Positions 36,753-49,500 of a stretch of DNA of 64,000 nt are shown here, one piece after another. The first letter of the stretch is position 1, and each line of letters opens with the position of its first letter. The notes below the pieces were generated by a model, which saw only the letters and a program-made list of their open reading frames with translations, did no database searches and was not told the DNA's origin. The DNA is from Halichondria panicea (taxonomy: Eukaryota; Porifera; Demospongiae; Suberitida; Halichondriidae), in the NCBI RefSeq assembly GCF_963675165.1, contig NC_087377.1:17092518-17156517 (forward strand), read 5' to 3'. A program made the position numbers and the translations under genes.

Positions 36753-37673
36753 GGTCCCCCTCCCAGAGAGTTGAGACCTCCACTCACTTTGAAATGGAGA
36801 AGAGGAAAAGACATGCCAATCAAGATGGGTCGCTCGGTACAGAGTGTTGTTATCGGTGACACGGTGTATGTTGGTGGAAGTGGTGCAGACAATGATCGTG
36901 ACGCGTGTACAGTGATGAAGCTCGAGCAAGATCATTGGACCAAACTACCAGAGTACACTGCCTATTGGTTCGCTATGACATCACTCGCTAATCGACTAGT
37001 GCTGGTGGGAGGAGTTGATTCAAGAAACAACAAACTAACCAATCAGCTTGCAGTGTTTGAATCAGGGAAATGGACTCACCCATACCCACTAATGAACATT
37101 GCTCGTTATTCCTCAACAGCTGTCTCCTTCAACAACCACATCATTGTAGCTGGTGGGCGTGATGATAAAGTACGTATGTCCTCTGTGGAGGTGCTGGACG
37201 TGGCATCAAGAAGATGGTACATTGCTCAGTCACTACCTAACCCACGATCAATACTGCAATCGACTCTCATAGGAAACACCCTCTACCTAATGGGAGGGGT
37301 GGATCACACTGTGTCAACCAAGACAGTGTATCACGGCGACCTCAATGAACTTATTGCAAAGGCCCTTTCTAACCTGGACACACCCACTCTCTGGCAGACC
37401 GTACAAGAAGTACCACTCATGTGGTCAGCTCCTCTCAGTATTGGGAGGTCACTATTAGCCGTTGGTGGACGCGATGACAGAGACAACAACCCAAGTTCAT
37501 CGATCCACCTCTACCAGCCTGACACCAGGAGGTGGGTGAAAGTGGGAGACCTGCCTACTGCACGATACTACTGCACATGCTCAGTGCTTCCTAGTGGAGA
37601 GGTCATTGTAGCCGGAGGAGAGACAATTACTTTTATTCAAACTGTGGATTTCTTCTCTATAAGTGCTAATTAG
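36753..37673 (+). CDS. Kelch exon of copy 3, separated from its kinase
   Basis: The acceptor ATTATTCAG and a full open exon remain, starting GPPPREL and ending in TAG, ~306 aa of Kelch repeats (YVGGSG, LVGGV, IVAGGR, YLMGGV, IVAGGE). Protein identity with copy 1 is high, but many substitutions cluster just after the Gly-Gly turns. No in-phase donor was found upstream after the deletion, so splicing to the death domain-kinase part is uncertain. The frame is undamaged, suggesting the deletion is recent or the exon is still used. Confidence 0.6.
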   Translation, partial: GPPPRELRPPLTLKWRRGKDMPIKMGRSVQSVVIGDTVYVGGSGADNDRDACTVMKLEQDHWTKLPEYTAYWFAMTSLANRLVLVGGVDSRNNKLTNQLAVFESGKWTHPYPLMNIARYSSTAVSFNNHIIVAGGRDDKVRMSSVEVLDVASRRWYIAQSLPNPRSILQSTLIGNTLYLMGGVDHTVSTKTVYHGDLNELIAKALSNLDTPTLWQTVQEVPLMWSAPLSIGRSLLAVGGRDDRDNNPSSSIHLYQPDTRRWVKVGDLPTARYYCTCSVLPSGEVIVAGGETITFIQTVDFFSISAN

Positions 37674-38155
37674 TTATTATTTTTGTTAATTGTTTCTCTT
37701 TAATTGTGCGATGACGATATTGATATTCTTTTTATCATGTTGAAGTTGCAACAGAATTTTATTGCATATAATTATAGTTATTATGATGACATGAAGTGGT
37801 ACATACATAATTACATTGCCAGAAAATAGTACAAAAACAGACAAAATAATATTTAACAGTCTCATAACAAGTTCAGGTCCTTGGTTGGGGTCTTGTTCGA
37901 GGGTAGGGTGGAAGCCTTCTCCCAGAATTCAAAGTCTTTCTTCCCTTCCGAGTCAGACAGTGAGGGGTGGGGCTCGGGAACTGAGGGGTTAAAGAGTCAC
38001 ATGGTGATAGTCGCACGAGTTACGTGAGGCCTCTCTTTTTCATAGCAGCATAGTAGGCCTAAAGGTGTGTGTGTGTGTGGGGGGGGGGTCGTACATGATT
38101 GTACATTGCACACCTTCAAATAGGACACACTATAGCTGACCTTGAATGAATTTAA

Positions 38156-39061
38156 CCCTTTAACCGTCAGGGGCCACGATTGTGGCCCGCAATAGTGACT
38201 TTTTTTGCGAAATTCTAATTCTGCGATACTTAGGAAGTAGCTCGAACTACGCACATCCCTGTATAGAGAAAGAGCTGTAGAATCATGTGCAATTTAGTCT
38301 AGAAATTTCCAAGTCACGTTGCTATGTTAAAATTTCATTAGCATCTTACCGCACGAAGTTTATAGCTATGGCTAGGTTGTTTACTTGTGCCGATGTCCTT
38401 GAACAGCTTGAGGACAGCAATGGCGATGTCTCCTCTGGTGATGACAGTGCCTATGAAGGAGAGGGGATAGTAGGATACCTCCCAAAGGCTATCAGCTTTA
38501 TGCCAGACGCTGATAAACTGTCTGGGACTGAGGACATGCATGACATGGACCTAAACGCTAGCGCTATGGACCAGGACGGTGAAAGACCAGGAGAGGGCTC
38601 ACTGTGTGACCCTGGCAAGTAGTATAGTATAGCTAGAATATCAGTAGTAAGTATAGTATAGCTAAAATAGAATTAGCAGTAATGAACAGTCTTTATGTGA
38701 GCTTGTAAATTTCATAGATCGTTCACCGATATAGTAATACATGTACGTATTGTACTTCAAATTGATATATCTTAGCACTGTTACATTCATATGATGTGAA
38801 AATCAAGCTTAGTCAAGCCTTTATACTGTATGATAGGGTGATCCATAAAAAAAATTTTTTTGATTTTATCTCACCGCTGGCCGAGCATTTAAAATGATAA
38901 AAACGGGTTGTTATGGCAACACATGTTGCGCCATTTTATTCCTTGTTGTATGGGCATTCTATTGGTATATGGTTGCTAGGCATTTTATTGCTCTGGAAAC
39001 CCGATAGAGAATTTACAGACATTTCACTTCACTGTTAATTAAGAATCCGACGGTTAAAGGG
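38156..39061 (+). mobile_element. piggyBac-like non-autonomous element
   Basis: It is 906 bp, flanked by TTAA at 38,152-38,155 and 39,062-39,065, with perfect 13-bp terminal inverted repeats CCCTTTAACCGTC. TTAA duplication and CCC-type ends are diagnostic of the piggyBac superfamily. Only the N-terminal piece of a transposase-like ORF remains. Confidence 0.88.
38368..38622 (+). CDS. N-terminal remnant of a piggyBac transposase-like ORF
   Basis: 84 aa starting MARLFTCADVLEQLED and then Asp/Ser/Glu-rich. Acidic N-termini with ..A.DVLEQLEDS are common in piggyBac transposases. The catalytic DDD core is absent, so it cannot act by itself. It is the only ORF of note within the element. Confidence 0.55.
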   Translation: MARLFTCADVLEQLEDSNGDVSSGDDSAYEGEGIVGYLPKAISFMPDADKLSGTEDMHDMDLNASAMDQDGERPGEGSLCDPGK

Positions 39062-39899
39062 TTAAGGGACTCTACAAAGTATGACACAAATGCATTTTCC
39101 AGCTAATGTACTCCGTACCTCTACCTCCATTCTCAGTGCCTCTTCTTGTCTCCTCAACACTTGGCCGGGCTGAAAAATGGCCGCATAACTGGGGGCCGGA
39201 AAAGATGAGGGGTGGAAAAATCGAACAATAGTACAGAAGACAAATCGATCAGTCAATCTACAATTAGAACTAGAGTACTGAAGTGCTACCCTCGGCTGTT
39301 GACATAAATAATGAAGATCTATAGAAACTAGAGGAGTGTTATACAATAGTATATATGATCTGGCTAAGCAGCAAGTAACGGGAGCAATAAAATAAAACTA
39401 GACTAGAGGTGAGAAGGGAGTTTTAGCATAACATCATAGACACGTACTTTATTGCACTAATATTATAATGAAACAGTAGGTGGTGGCACAGGTCCAAACA
39501 CATACTATGAAGGTTATAGCTTAGCTGGTTATTTTCAAGTACAATTTGCAATTTGGGCCTGAAATAAATACTATTATTGATCTAAGCACACTATAATTAT
39601 TGTAGCACTATTAAAGATGCTATTAAATACGATAAAATCGGAGGTTTGCAACACAAGATGACTACACAAGTCAACAAAGCTCTCAGAAAGAGACCTACAA
39701 TGTGTGTAGTTGTCTGACATGCTAGCACTCACTTCTTCAGCATTAGTTTCTCATTGTCTATAATGATCAGATCCACTCCGGGTGCGTTGCTACCGCTGGT
39801 TGCTAGGTGAAGCTCCGCTAGTAAGCTCTCCTCGTTGGGGTCAAAGTCCACCTCACCTGGTCGGTACAAATCCTCAGGTCTAGACGAATTATGGCCAAA

Positions 39900-40266
39900 C
39901 AATAATAACTGTACACACACAAGCATGTCTTCAAACACTGCACATGTAACCAAGGCAATGGCTTTAATAGTCTCAAGCAACTTCACCATAACACGACCCC
40001 TGACTATAAGGTCAAATACTCGTGTCATTAGAGCCCTTGTCAGAGCTTGCTACATGACGGTAGTCTACTGGCGCACTCTTCAACATACTAGTTTCAAACA
40101 GAACAGTGAAAATGTTGGCAGTAGGTATATCCTATCAGGCTATTAAATAACAACACTATCACTCACTCATCATCCTGAGTTTGTCATCAGACTTGCATCT
40201 TTACGAGCAACTTCGTCATGTTAGGTTCTTTTAATTACAGTACTTAATGTACATGTGTGTGTAACG
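39900..40266. other. Junction between cassette 3 and ankyrin gene copy 2
   Basis: About 40,108-40,215 equals 49,340-49,460 (GGTATATCCTATCAGGCTAT ...), a piece of gene X 5' sequence. No USF-like gene follows gene X in this cassette; the sequence passes at about 40,267 into the ankyrin gene duplicate. Confidence 0.55.
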
Positions 40267-42758
40267 TTAAACAGTGCTCCTTTTATATAGCTTTCCAAAA
40301 GTGGTTGAAATTAGATCATTGTAACAAGTTATGGGCGTCTGAAGATGCTACACTAGACAATGGTTCCATGCGTTAAATATCTGTTAGGGCTCTTTAATGT
40401 ACAAGCTCCTTCACTAATTGCTTTGCTTAGTGCACAAGTATGAAGGCCTGCCTACACTGTACCTATACATGTATTGATTAATCCACTTTAATTGAGACTC
40501 TTGTTTTCCCACTGCAGGTATGAGGGCTAAACTGAATGCCTGTCCTCTCAAAGAGCTCGAGGATTTCACTATTCTCTCGTGTTTTGTTGGACTGGAAATG
40601 GTCCTACCCCTACATAGTATCACATGTTGAGCAGTCACGAGGTGGACACGTACGGTAGTAACGAGCACCACTTCAGTCTGGCCCACAAGACTTCCCTCCA
40701 TGGCCGCCTGCCCATCATACAGTTCTTAGTGGAGAGTGGACTGCCCTCCTCCGCACTGCAGATACCAGATGACTCATTCACCACACCCGCCATGCTCGCT
40801 ATACAGGTACAGGGAACACTTACTAATAGGCAGTTACTGGTTGTCCGTTTGACACTGACATTTCTGTATATCATAGAAAATCTCGAAATGTTTAGTTTGG
40901 GCAATCTGTGAAAAATTAATGCCTTGAAAATAACCCGCTATCATAAAATTAATTGTGTTTGAAAATTGAGAATATTATTTTGCAATTTTACGTTCAGTCT
41001 CCTAATAATTGACTACCATTGCCCCCTCCACTAGGGTGGTTCAGTGGAGTGTCTCCAATGGTTAGTGGAGGAGGCTAAGATCCCCTTCCAAGTGAGGGAC
41101 ACTGGGGGAGAGACTCTCATGCATCACGCTGCGTTATAGGGGTGGGCGGATGTGTGAGTGGGTGGGTGGATGTGTGCTGTTAGTGTAATAAGTGCTTGCT
41201 CAAGTCTAAAATGTGTGTATCGCATTAGCTACTGTAGCAACAATAACTGAAAATAATGCTGTCATATTGTTGGTTTTTAGATATTTTAGTTTCTAAGTCT
41301 AGCTGTATCACTCCCCTACCCCACACCATAGATTGAAAAGGAAGGGGATTGGAAATGACCAGGCCGCCCTGTGTAAACTGGTGAAACACTCCGCGTTATG
41401 ATTTTGCGCTCGCGAATATTTACCGTACTGCTTTAGTATACTTTTAGACACACCACGGGCCTTGACCTCCCACGACTTCATAGTAAGAGCTATTCCTTCT
41501 TGTTTAGTGATAGTGGCTGCGTTGCTTAGTCTACCTTTTAGAGCTAGATTCTCTTTACTTTTTAGAATAATCAACATTAAAAGTGATCAATTTCACCATT
41601 TCTATGTACAACACATTGTATGGCAGCAAGACAGGTAATGAGCATGCTGACTATAAATTTAATCCTTTGTAGTTTTAGCCACACCCTATAACGCGGAGTG
41701 TTTCACGCAAACATTTTCGTTTCCAATCCCCTTCCTTTTCAATCTATGCCCACACACACCACACACACACCACCCACACACACACACACACCACCCACAC
41801 ACAGCTGCTCATGGACTTTGGCTACAGCATGGTCCACACGAACAGGGAGAACCAGAAGCCGGTGGATTGGGCTGATGCTATAGGTCAGAATATCTGTGTC
41901 CTCTATCTCATGATGTACGAGACTTGTTGGGCACTCTCCAGAGAACTGACACACATGGCCGAGCAGCTCGCTATGTAAGTGAAGGGCCTTTAATTAGTGA
42001 TTGTGTAGTGTGTGTGTATGGTGGTGTGTGTGCAAGTCTGTATGAGAGTGTGTCACTGGGAGAATTGCTACTGCTAGTGTCTACCGTATAGCCGGTAATT
42101 TTCGGGGTTGAGCAATATTTACATTTTGTGGGTAATATTTTCGTGGTAGCTGCTGTCACTGCAGGTAAAGTGTAGTCAAGGTCGCTTCATTCGTGGGTAA
42201 AATATTCGTGGTCCAGCTATAGTGTTCAACCACGAAAACCACAAATATTTTGCCCCACGAAAATTACCCGCTATACGGTATTCGATATTTAATTGTTGAT
42301 AACCTAACTACACCACTCAATTGTCTGCACTGTTACTGTAATAAGCCCCTCCCCCTTGCCACACCCACCCACCCCCTCAGTGTACAGAAGGAGAATGGAC
42401 AGTTACGAGATGCATTCTCCAGTCTAGAGAAAGAGCATGAATCTGCCATTACTAAACTGCTGACTAGTCACGAGGAGAGACTGACTAAGATGAGGGAACA
42501 TCACGTCGGCCTCATGGGCATCAATACTGCACATGAACCAGGACACTCCGCCCATTGGAGGGGGAGGGGCTACTGCACCATCAGCCAATAAGAAGTAAGT
42601 GCAATCACTCTGTAATGATTATTCTACACACGTAATTATTTCCTTGTGTTCGTATATATAACCGTGGGTGTATCTCATAAATTATTTTGTGCCCAAAGTT
42701 AGTAATTATCCGTGGTCCGTTTGACCCAATTTTATCAAACAAAAGCACTCTTGTATTA

Positions 42759-43146
42759 CCGTATATGCTCGATCAGAGGCCGCTCTTGTATAAAGGACGC
42801 ACTCAAATAGTAGCCTCCCTTGCTAGCAGAATGAACATTTAGTAGCCGCTCTCAAATAGTAGCCTCAGTGAACTTTGGCTCTAGCATTTCTGCACGTGGC
42901 AGCCAAAAAAAATTATATAGCAGCTAGCTACATGTACGTAGCTACAAGTAGCAGCTTGTTAGTGCTTCACAAAGACTTTCTCATGACAGAGTTCAAGTTT
43001 ATAAACAACAATTTAATGACAAACTAAATATTTTGGAGCTAATAAACGCCGCTCTTGAACAGTACGTGTCCTCTCTTGAATTGTAGCCTCCTCTTCCAGC
43101 AAAATGAAACATTTAGTAGCCGCGGCTCCTGATCAAGCATATATGG
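42759..43146. mobile_element. TA-flanked MITE, copy b (inherited with the gene duplication)
   Basis: Same position and ends as 7727-8116 (CCGTATATGCTCGATCAG ... GATCAAGCATATATGG), so it was inserted before the gene duplicated. Confidence 0.85.
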
Positions 43147-43807
43147 TAATTGTCGTTTTCTGTAGCAGCTCTCTTTATATCCTATCAAATGATGCGAAAA
43201 GTGAATTATCAACCCCCTCCCCCCAGCAGGGGTCAAGTGCCTGTGCGGAAGGCGCCCTCTGAACCACCCACTACCCCTCAACGATCCTCCAATCGTCCCC
43301 CTGTACCCCCGGATCCTGCCGCTAAGAAGAGGTCGCAAGGGTCAAAGGACAGAGGTCATGAGGCGGCAGATAAAGGGAGGACCATAATACCATTGACTAT
43401 CGAACAGCCACCCCCCAAGAAGTGTTAGAGTGAGTGAATAGTATAAATTAATGTGCAGGTATGTACTACATGTACATGTCCCCCGTTTAATCAATTGGTT
43501 AGTGGACTCGTTCAGTCGCCATAACTTGAATTCCGTGGATCCAATTTTATGATTCTCCCAGAAAGCTTAGAAAAAGACCTTTCAAATGGTACCAGATATT
43601 TGGGAGATGACAGATTTAGCACGATACCATGTAATAATAGCCCATGGTTCAAAGTTGAATTATGGCCACATCTAAATATTGGATTGAAATACATCATTTC
43701 TTTCTGAAAATCATCAAATTTTTGAAATTGGGGTCACGTTACTAAGTTATGGCTGCTGAAAGATGTTCAACTACTGTAACATGTCCGTGCTTGAATTATA
43801 ACTAGTG

Positions 43808-44272
43808 TACCTATACACACACTATGACTGCACCCCCCCCCACACCACACACACACACACACTATGACTGCACCCCCCCACACACACACACTATGACTGC
43901 ACCCCCCCCCCCACACACACACACACACTATGACTGCACCCCCCCCCACACACACACACTATGATTGCACCCCCCCCACACCACACACACACACACACTA
44001 TGACTGCACAACCCCCCACACCACACACACACACACTATGACTGCACCCCCCCCACACATGCACACACTATGACTGCACCCCCCCCCCACACACACACAC
44101 ACACACACTATGACTGCACCCCCCCCACACACACACACTATGATTGCACCCCCCCCCCACACACACTATGACTGCCCCCCCCCCCCACACACACACACAC
44201 ACACACTATGACTGCACCCCCCCACACACACCCTCCCATCACACACACCCACACACACACACACACACACAG
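43808..44272. repeat. Expanded ACTATGACTGCACCCCCC minisatellite
   Basis: About fourteen units of CACACA plus ACTATGACTGCACCCCCC, against about ten in copy 1. Confidence 0.9.
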
Positions 44273-45596
44273 GAAGCAGATGACGTGAGTAGCTCAGCGT
44301 ATGAATGCTAATGGAGAGGTTCGTAAACGTGGTGGTGGTATGACCCGAACCTTCTCCCCCCTCACTCCTATCATACAGCACCTCTACAGCAAGTCAGATG
44401 AGGTGAGAGACACTGTACATGTGTGTAGCTTGTGTGCAATACAGTAGAGTTACGTACGCACTGTATCATACCTGTTTGGTAGTGGCCATGCACCAGGCAG
44501 AGGTTTGGGGGCGTATTAACCTGGCTGTATTATAGAGGGCTATGGAGACTTTGGGGTCCATTAACCTGGCTGTATTATAGTGGGACACATGCTATGGAGA
44601 CGTTGGGGTCCATTAACCTGGCTGTATTATAGAGGCTGCATGTACTTGTAGGGTATAGACAGGTTTCAATGTAGCCAACAGTATACACTTTAGTATAGCC
44701 ACCTACATTGTTTGATTTCTGTGCCTAGGCTGATAGCAAGAGTGAGAGGTCCTCCAGGAGCCAGAGACACACAGAGTGAGTTATCCCTACACTTTACTGG
44801 GAGACCACTCGGCCATTGCATACACTTGCTAGTGTCACTGTGTATTACCAATCGTGTGTGTACACTGTAGCAGTCACTTTAGTTGCAGCATTATTTCTGT
44901 TCTTTATAAATTACCCCCACCCACACACACGCCCACGCACTGTAGAGACGCTAGGAGATTGGCTCCGAAAGTCAAGTTCTCTAAAACTATTACCGAGTTT
45001 CCAGACTAGAGTCACTATGACAACCCGACAGAGATGAAATCAGTATCAAGCCCAGGTCAAAGTCCGTCCCATAGTCACCATGGCAAGTTGGTTGGGGACT
45101 CGCTGAGGGTCAAAGGTGAAAGCTCGGAACACAATTCTAGGAAATCATCAGAAAAATAATAGCACAAACTTATTGCATTGTTTTTATCATAGATAGTAGA
45201 GGAAGGGATTGGAAACGGGATCACGTGAGCTTATACTTGCAACGTGAGGCCTCTGGGACCGTGCGCGTTGCAACCAATAGAAACCTTGAGGTGTGATTTT
45301 ACTGGTTTTGAGGTCAAGAGAAGCTTTTGAAAAGAAACAAATGAGAGGTAAGTAAATGTATGAATAGCCCTAAAATTTGTCTTGAGGCATGGCTAGGTAC
45401 AAAATGAAACATTATTACTAGCTAGAAGTCATGTTCACTCTGGTAGCACACAAAATTACAACACTTAGCTTTTTCTTTTTTTTTGTGGGGTAAGAACTGA
45501 CATATGAATTGCATCTATTGTAAATGAATGGTCACAGTAGTAGTATATGATGGTATTTTATTGCTTCAGCTGTATATTGGAAGTGGGGATAGCATA

Positions 45597-45990
45597 CCGT
45601 ATATGCTCGATCAGAGGCCGCTCTTGTATAAAGGCCGCACTCAAATAGTAGCCTCCCTTGCTAGCAAAATGAAACATTTAGTAGCCGCTCTCAAATAGTA
45701 GCCTCAGTGAACTTTGACTCTAGCATTTCTGCACGTGGCAGCCAAAAAAATTATTACTAGCAGCTAGCTACATGTACGTAGCTATGAGTAGCAGCTTGTT
45801 AGTGCTTCACAAAGACTTTCTCATGGCAGAGTTCAAGTTTATGCAGGTGAAAACAACTTTTGATGACAAACTAAATTATCTGGAGCTAATAAACGCCGCT
45901 CTTGAACAGTGGCCCCTCTTGAATTGTAGCCTCCTCTTCCAGCAAAATGAAACATTTAGTAGCCGCGGCTCCTGATCAAGCATAATACGG
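45597..45990. mobile_element. TA-flanked MITE, copy c, new insertion
   Basis: 394 bp with CCGTATATGC / GCATAATACGG ends. Copy 1 shows the empty site at about 10,391 (GATAGCATACTTCTTGAG); here TA is doubled on either side. This proves the element ends and the 2-bp duplication. Confidence 0.92.
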
Positions 45991-46262
45991 TACTTCTTGA
46001 GTTATTGGCCGATATGTTGATTTCCACTAGCCATCTTTGCGGGGTAGTATCTCCATAACTAAGCTGAGTTTATATTAGAGACTCGGCAATATTAAAGATC
46101 AATGTCCATATTATTGCTTCCAATCCATTACATTTTGAAAATCACTATTCATGCTCTGATTTTGTCACCGCAGTGTCGATGTGTGGCAAGAACTTGGACT
46201 GAGAAATCACTGGAAGAACATTGATAGATAATTCATGTATAATTATGTTTAGACCATGCTTA

Positions 46263-46588
46263 TACCTTTTATTGATTGTTCATTGTTGTCTATGCATGAT
46301 CATAAGCTTTTAGTTTAGCATAAACTGCCATTATAATTATTAGTGCACAAAAAGTTTATTGCAAGCTCAGCACTTTACCAATATTCAAACTGTGGAGTGC
46401 TAATTAGTTATTTTGTTAATTGTAATTGTGTGATGAGTTTATAACGATATTGATATTTTTTATCGTGTTGAGTTGCAACAAAATTTTATCGCATATAATT
46501 ATAGTTATTATGATGACATGAAGTGGTACATACATAATTACATTGCCAGAAAATAGTACAAAAACAAACAAAATAATATTTAACAGTC
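46263..46588. other. Spacer equal to 16,156-17,307, with a degraded Kelch-gene 3' end
   Basis: TTCAAACTGTGGAGTGCTAA corresponds to the end of the Kelch exon (compare 37,638-37,672), so a deleted Kelch gene once stood here. It lacks the element that interrupts the same spacer at 16,223-17,056. Confidence 0.55.
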
Positions 46589-49500
46589 TCATAACAAGTT
46601 CAGGTCCTTGGTTGGGGTCTTGTCCGAGGGTAGGGTGGACGCCTTCTCCCAGAATACAAAGTCTATTTCCTCTTCCGAGTCAGACAGTGAGGAGTGGGGC
46701 TCGGGAACTGAGGGGTTAAAGAGTCACATGGTCATAGTCACACTGCATGAGTGAAAGTTTGAGGGCTTAGGAAGTAAGGGGTGAGGAAATCACATGATAA
46801 CAGTAGCTATAATTTATACTGGCTAAATGCAAAATGGCTCAACTATGGTAAAGGGACACCACACAACACATGTACTGGTATACAATATGTACGTACTTAC
46901 ATACTGAAGTGCCTACCCACACAAATAATCAAAGTGTTATACAATAGTAAGCAGTGTACAATAGTATGTATGATCTGGCTAAGCAAGTAACGGGAGTAAC
47001 AAAATAAAACTAGACTATAGGCTGAAACTTTTGAGAAAAGAGTTTTAGTAGGATCATAGACACGTACTTTATTGCACTACATAATTATACTTCCAGTGAA
47101 ACAGTGAAACTACTACTGTACTCTATAATTTATAGAACCCCTATAGAGTGACAAGATTAAGTAGGCAATTGCAAGAAAACGTATGTACAGGTGTATCGAT
47201 CACTACAACTCTACACACTAACTGACGTGACACAACTCACTAGTCGAGCCACTTTGATTTCTTGCTCTTGGACTTAAACAAAGCCGAGTCAGCACTCATC
47301 CTGTGCAACAGAGAACAGTTAGCTACTTAACTTCTTGGGAGGCAAAAAAAGAGAGTGATTGTGCTTTATCTGCATTCAAGTGGTTGTATAGTGATATACA
47401 GTGTTAGCATGTACTGTAGCAGGTAAGGTGCAAAATTTCGGGTTTTCGAGGGCAGAGCAGCTAACGTGAACATTAAAACTGGGATAAAGCTATTGATGGG
47501 TGTGGTTTCCCAACATTGAAACGTGAATATTAGAACCCATGAGCATTTCTGATAGCCCAAGAGCCGCTATAATTACGGTATTATACAAAACTAAGGATTA
47601 TGATGACTGTTTTACAAAACACTACACGATGACCCTTTACCTAATATGCTCCAATATAATACTAAGATCTTACCTAACGTAACACGTTATAATAACAGTA
47701 AGTAAATTACAGGACCTTTACCCAGTATGCTCTAATAGCGAGAGGTACTTCTCTTTGTACTCATTTTCCGCTCCTTCTCAAAGCCCTTACGTAAACTTTT
47801 ACCTCCAGTTTGGTGAAACAAGCAAAAACGGAATTATTTTGCTCTTGTAGGGTAGAGGCTGAGGACTCGACAGTCGCCTTGTCTCTGTGGCAGGGGTGAG
47901 TGAGGGGGCGTGTGTTTGCGTGTGTGCAGAGAAACGAGGGTAACTAGTAAAATCAATAATTCAATTATGATATGAGAGAATACAGATGACCTTAATCAAA
48001 ACTTGCAGTTAAGCATGGGCTTATAATCGAGTAAGCGCTAATAATCCAGTTTCTACAGGTACAATAACCAATACTCTAGCCTTTATAGGAGTACTAAAAC
48101 AGAGCCCCACACTGGTTGGTGGCAACATTCCTGTCCTATGAATTAATTTTATGACGTGCTCAAATAGTTATTCATGGACACAGACACGTAAACCACAAAT
48201 TAGAACTAACAATTAACAAACGCATATAAATAAGCATAATCACAATTTGCAGAACCAGACAAGGCCCAAGGCTACGGCCCAAAGGCCCCGTCAGGCAGAA
48301 ACATGACTTGTGCATAAACAAATGGCTCTGGCCAAACACAAAAAGTGTGAAAACTCCTAATATTGATTCCAGTAGGACACTTCTAGGGGAGTTGTCCTTT
48401 TGGGTACTACAGAGCATTTATAAAGTCCACTGCTAAGCAACAATTATACAACCAACTGAAAATGCATTCTCAGTATGCAATAATAATTAGATGTCCTTTT
48501 TGCCAGCTAGTTTCGTAGTTCTGGATGGGGATCAATCCCGTACATGTACAATGCTAATACTACGATCATCATGGCAGATTGTTCATGCATGCACGAGCTT
48601 AAAGACAGATTATTATGGCCTGGGGGTATGCACATTTTGACATTCGAAATTCTGGAAAAGCTATTTCACAATTATAATATGATTGCATTTACCAGAGAGG
48701 TGTGGAGGAGGCAGTGACCACTGGAGAGAAGCTTGCTCTCGGAGGTTTGAACTCTTAGGCATTCAGGTTGAACTTGACGTCTTTGCATTGGGGTTCAGCT
48801 TGAACATGGCCCTGAGGAATTGCAAACTCAATACACGTACACATACATGTACTAAACTATGCGTGTTATTGAAATATTGTCTACGCTTATTTTCCACAAT
48901 TTGGGCATGAATTTCATATTGATTTAAGCACACTATGCACTATAAAGAAGCTACCGTATATAGCGGGTATATTTCGAGGGTATTAAAAAGGTAAACTGGC
49001 GCGTATCCAACTGCTTATCAGTCACTCGTCTCAGCGGAATATATGGATCATAATTATGACACTACCAAACACGAATATCATTATAGATAATGTGGTTAAA
49101 TTTTGCTACGAGATTTAGCTACTATGGAATGTACTGAATCCCCTGAAGTGTAAGTGCGGTTACAATTACAGGGCTAATACATGTATGACGTTGAGCAATC
49201 TGATAGGCTGCAATGCTCGTTGCAGCTGAGACGAGTGACTGATAGGCAGTTTGCCAGTCTCTCGCGTGCGAAGGCTCCTCTACATACTATTTACTAGTTT
49301 ACAACAGTTTTTCCGGACCATCCAAATACAATACTTGGGTACAGTGAACATGAAAATGTTGGCAGTAGGTATATCCTATCAGGCTATTAAATAACAACAC
49401 TATCACTCACTCATCATCCTGAGTTTGTCATCAGACTTGCATCTTTACGAGCAGCTTTGTCATGTAGGATCATCTGATTGGCCAGGAACTTGCCATTCCC

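Larger units (their letters stand above)
37862..39879 (-). pseudogene. Gene X, cassette 3, most complete 3' part, split by a transposon
   Basis: Minus-strand exons: 39,733-39,879 (PEDLYRPGEVDFDPNEES; IIIDNEKLML), about 39,112-39,200 (SYAAIFQPGQVLRRQEEALR, donor GTACGG) and 37,862-37,980 (SDSEGKKDFEFWEKAS; KTPTKDLNLL, stop TGA). A piggyBac-like element (38,156-39,061) lies in the intron between the last two. The middle exon is coiled-coil-like and missing in the other cassettes. No family recognised. Confidence 0.5.
40518..45168 (+). pseudogene. Ankyrin / coiled-coil gene, copy 2, pseudogene
   Basis: Recognisable exons: 40518-40806, 41035-~41,130, 41805-41974, 42381-42594, 43227-43429, 44273-44402, 44729-44775 and 44946-45168. 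Compared with copy 1 it has +1 in the coiled-coil exon near 42,516 (CATGGGCATC), -1 in the proline-rich exon near 43,376 (GGGG to GGG) and TAC to TAG in the last exon at 45,007. Three independent lesions leave no full product. The upstream frame mismatch and the TAG after MHHAAL are shared with copy 1. Confidence 0.8.
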
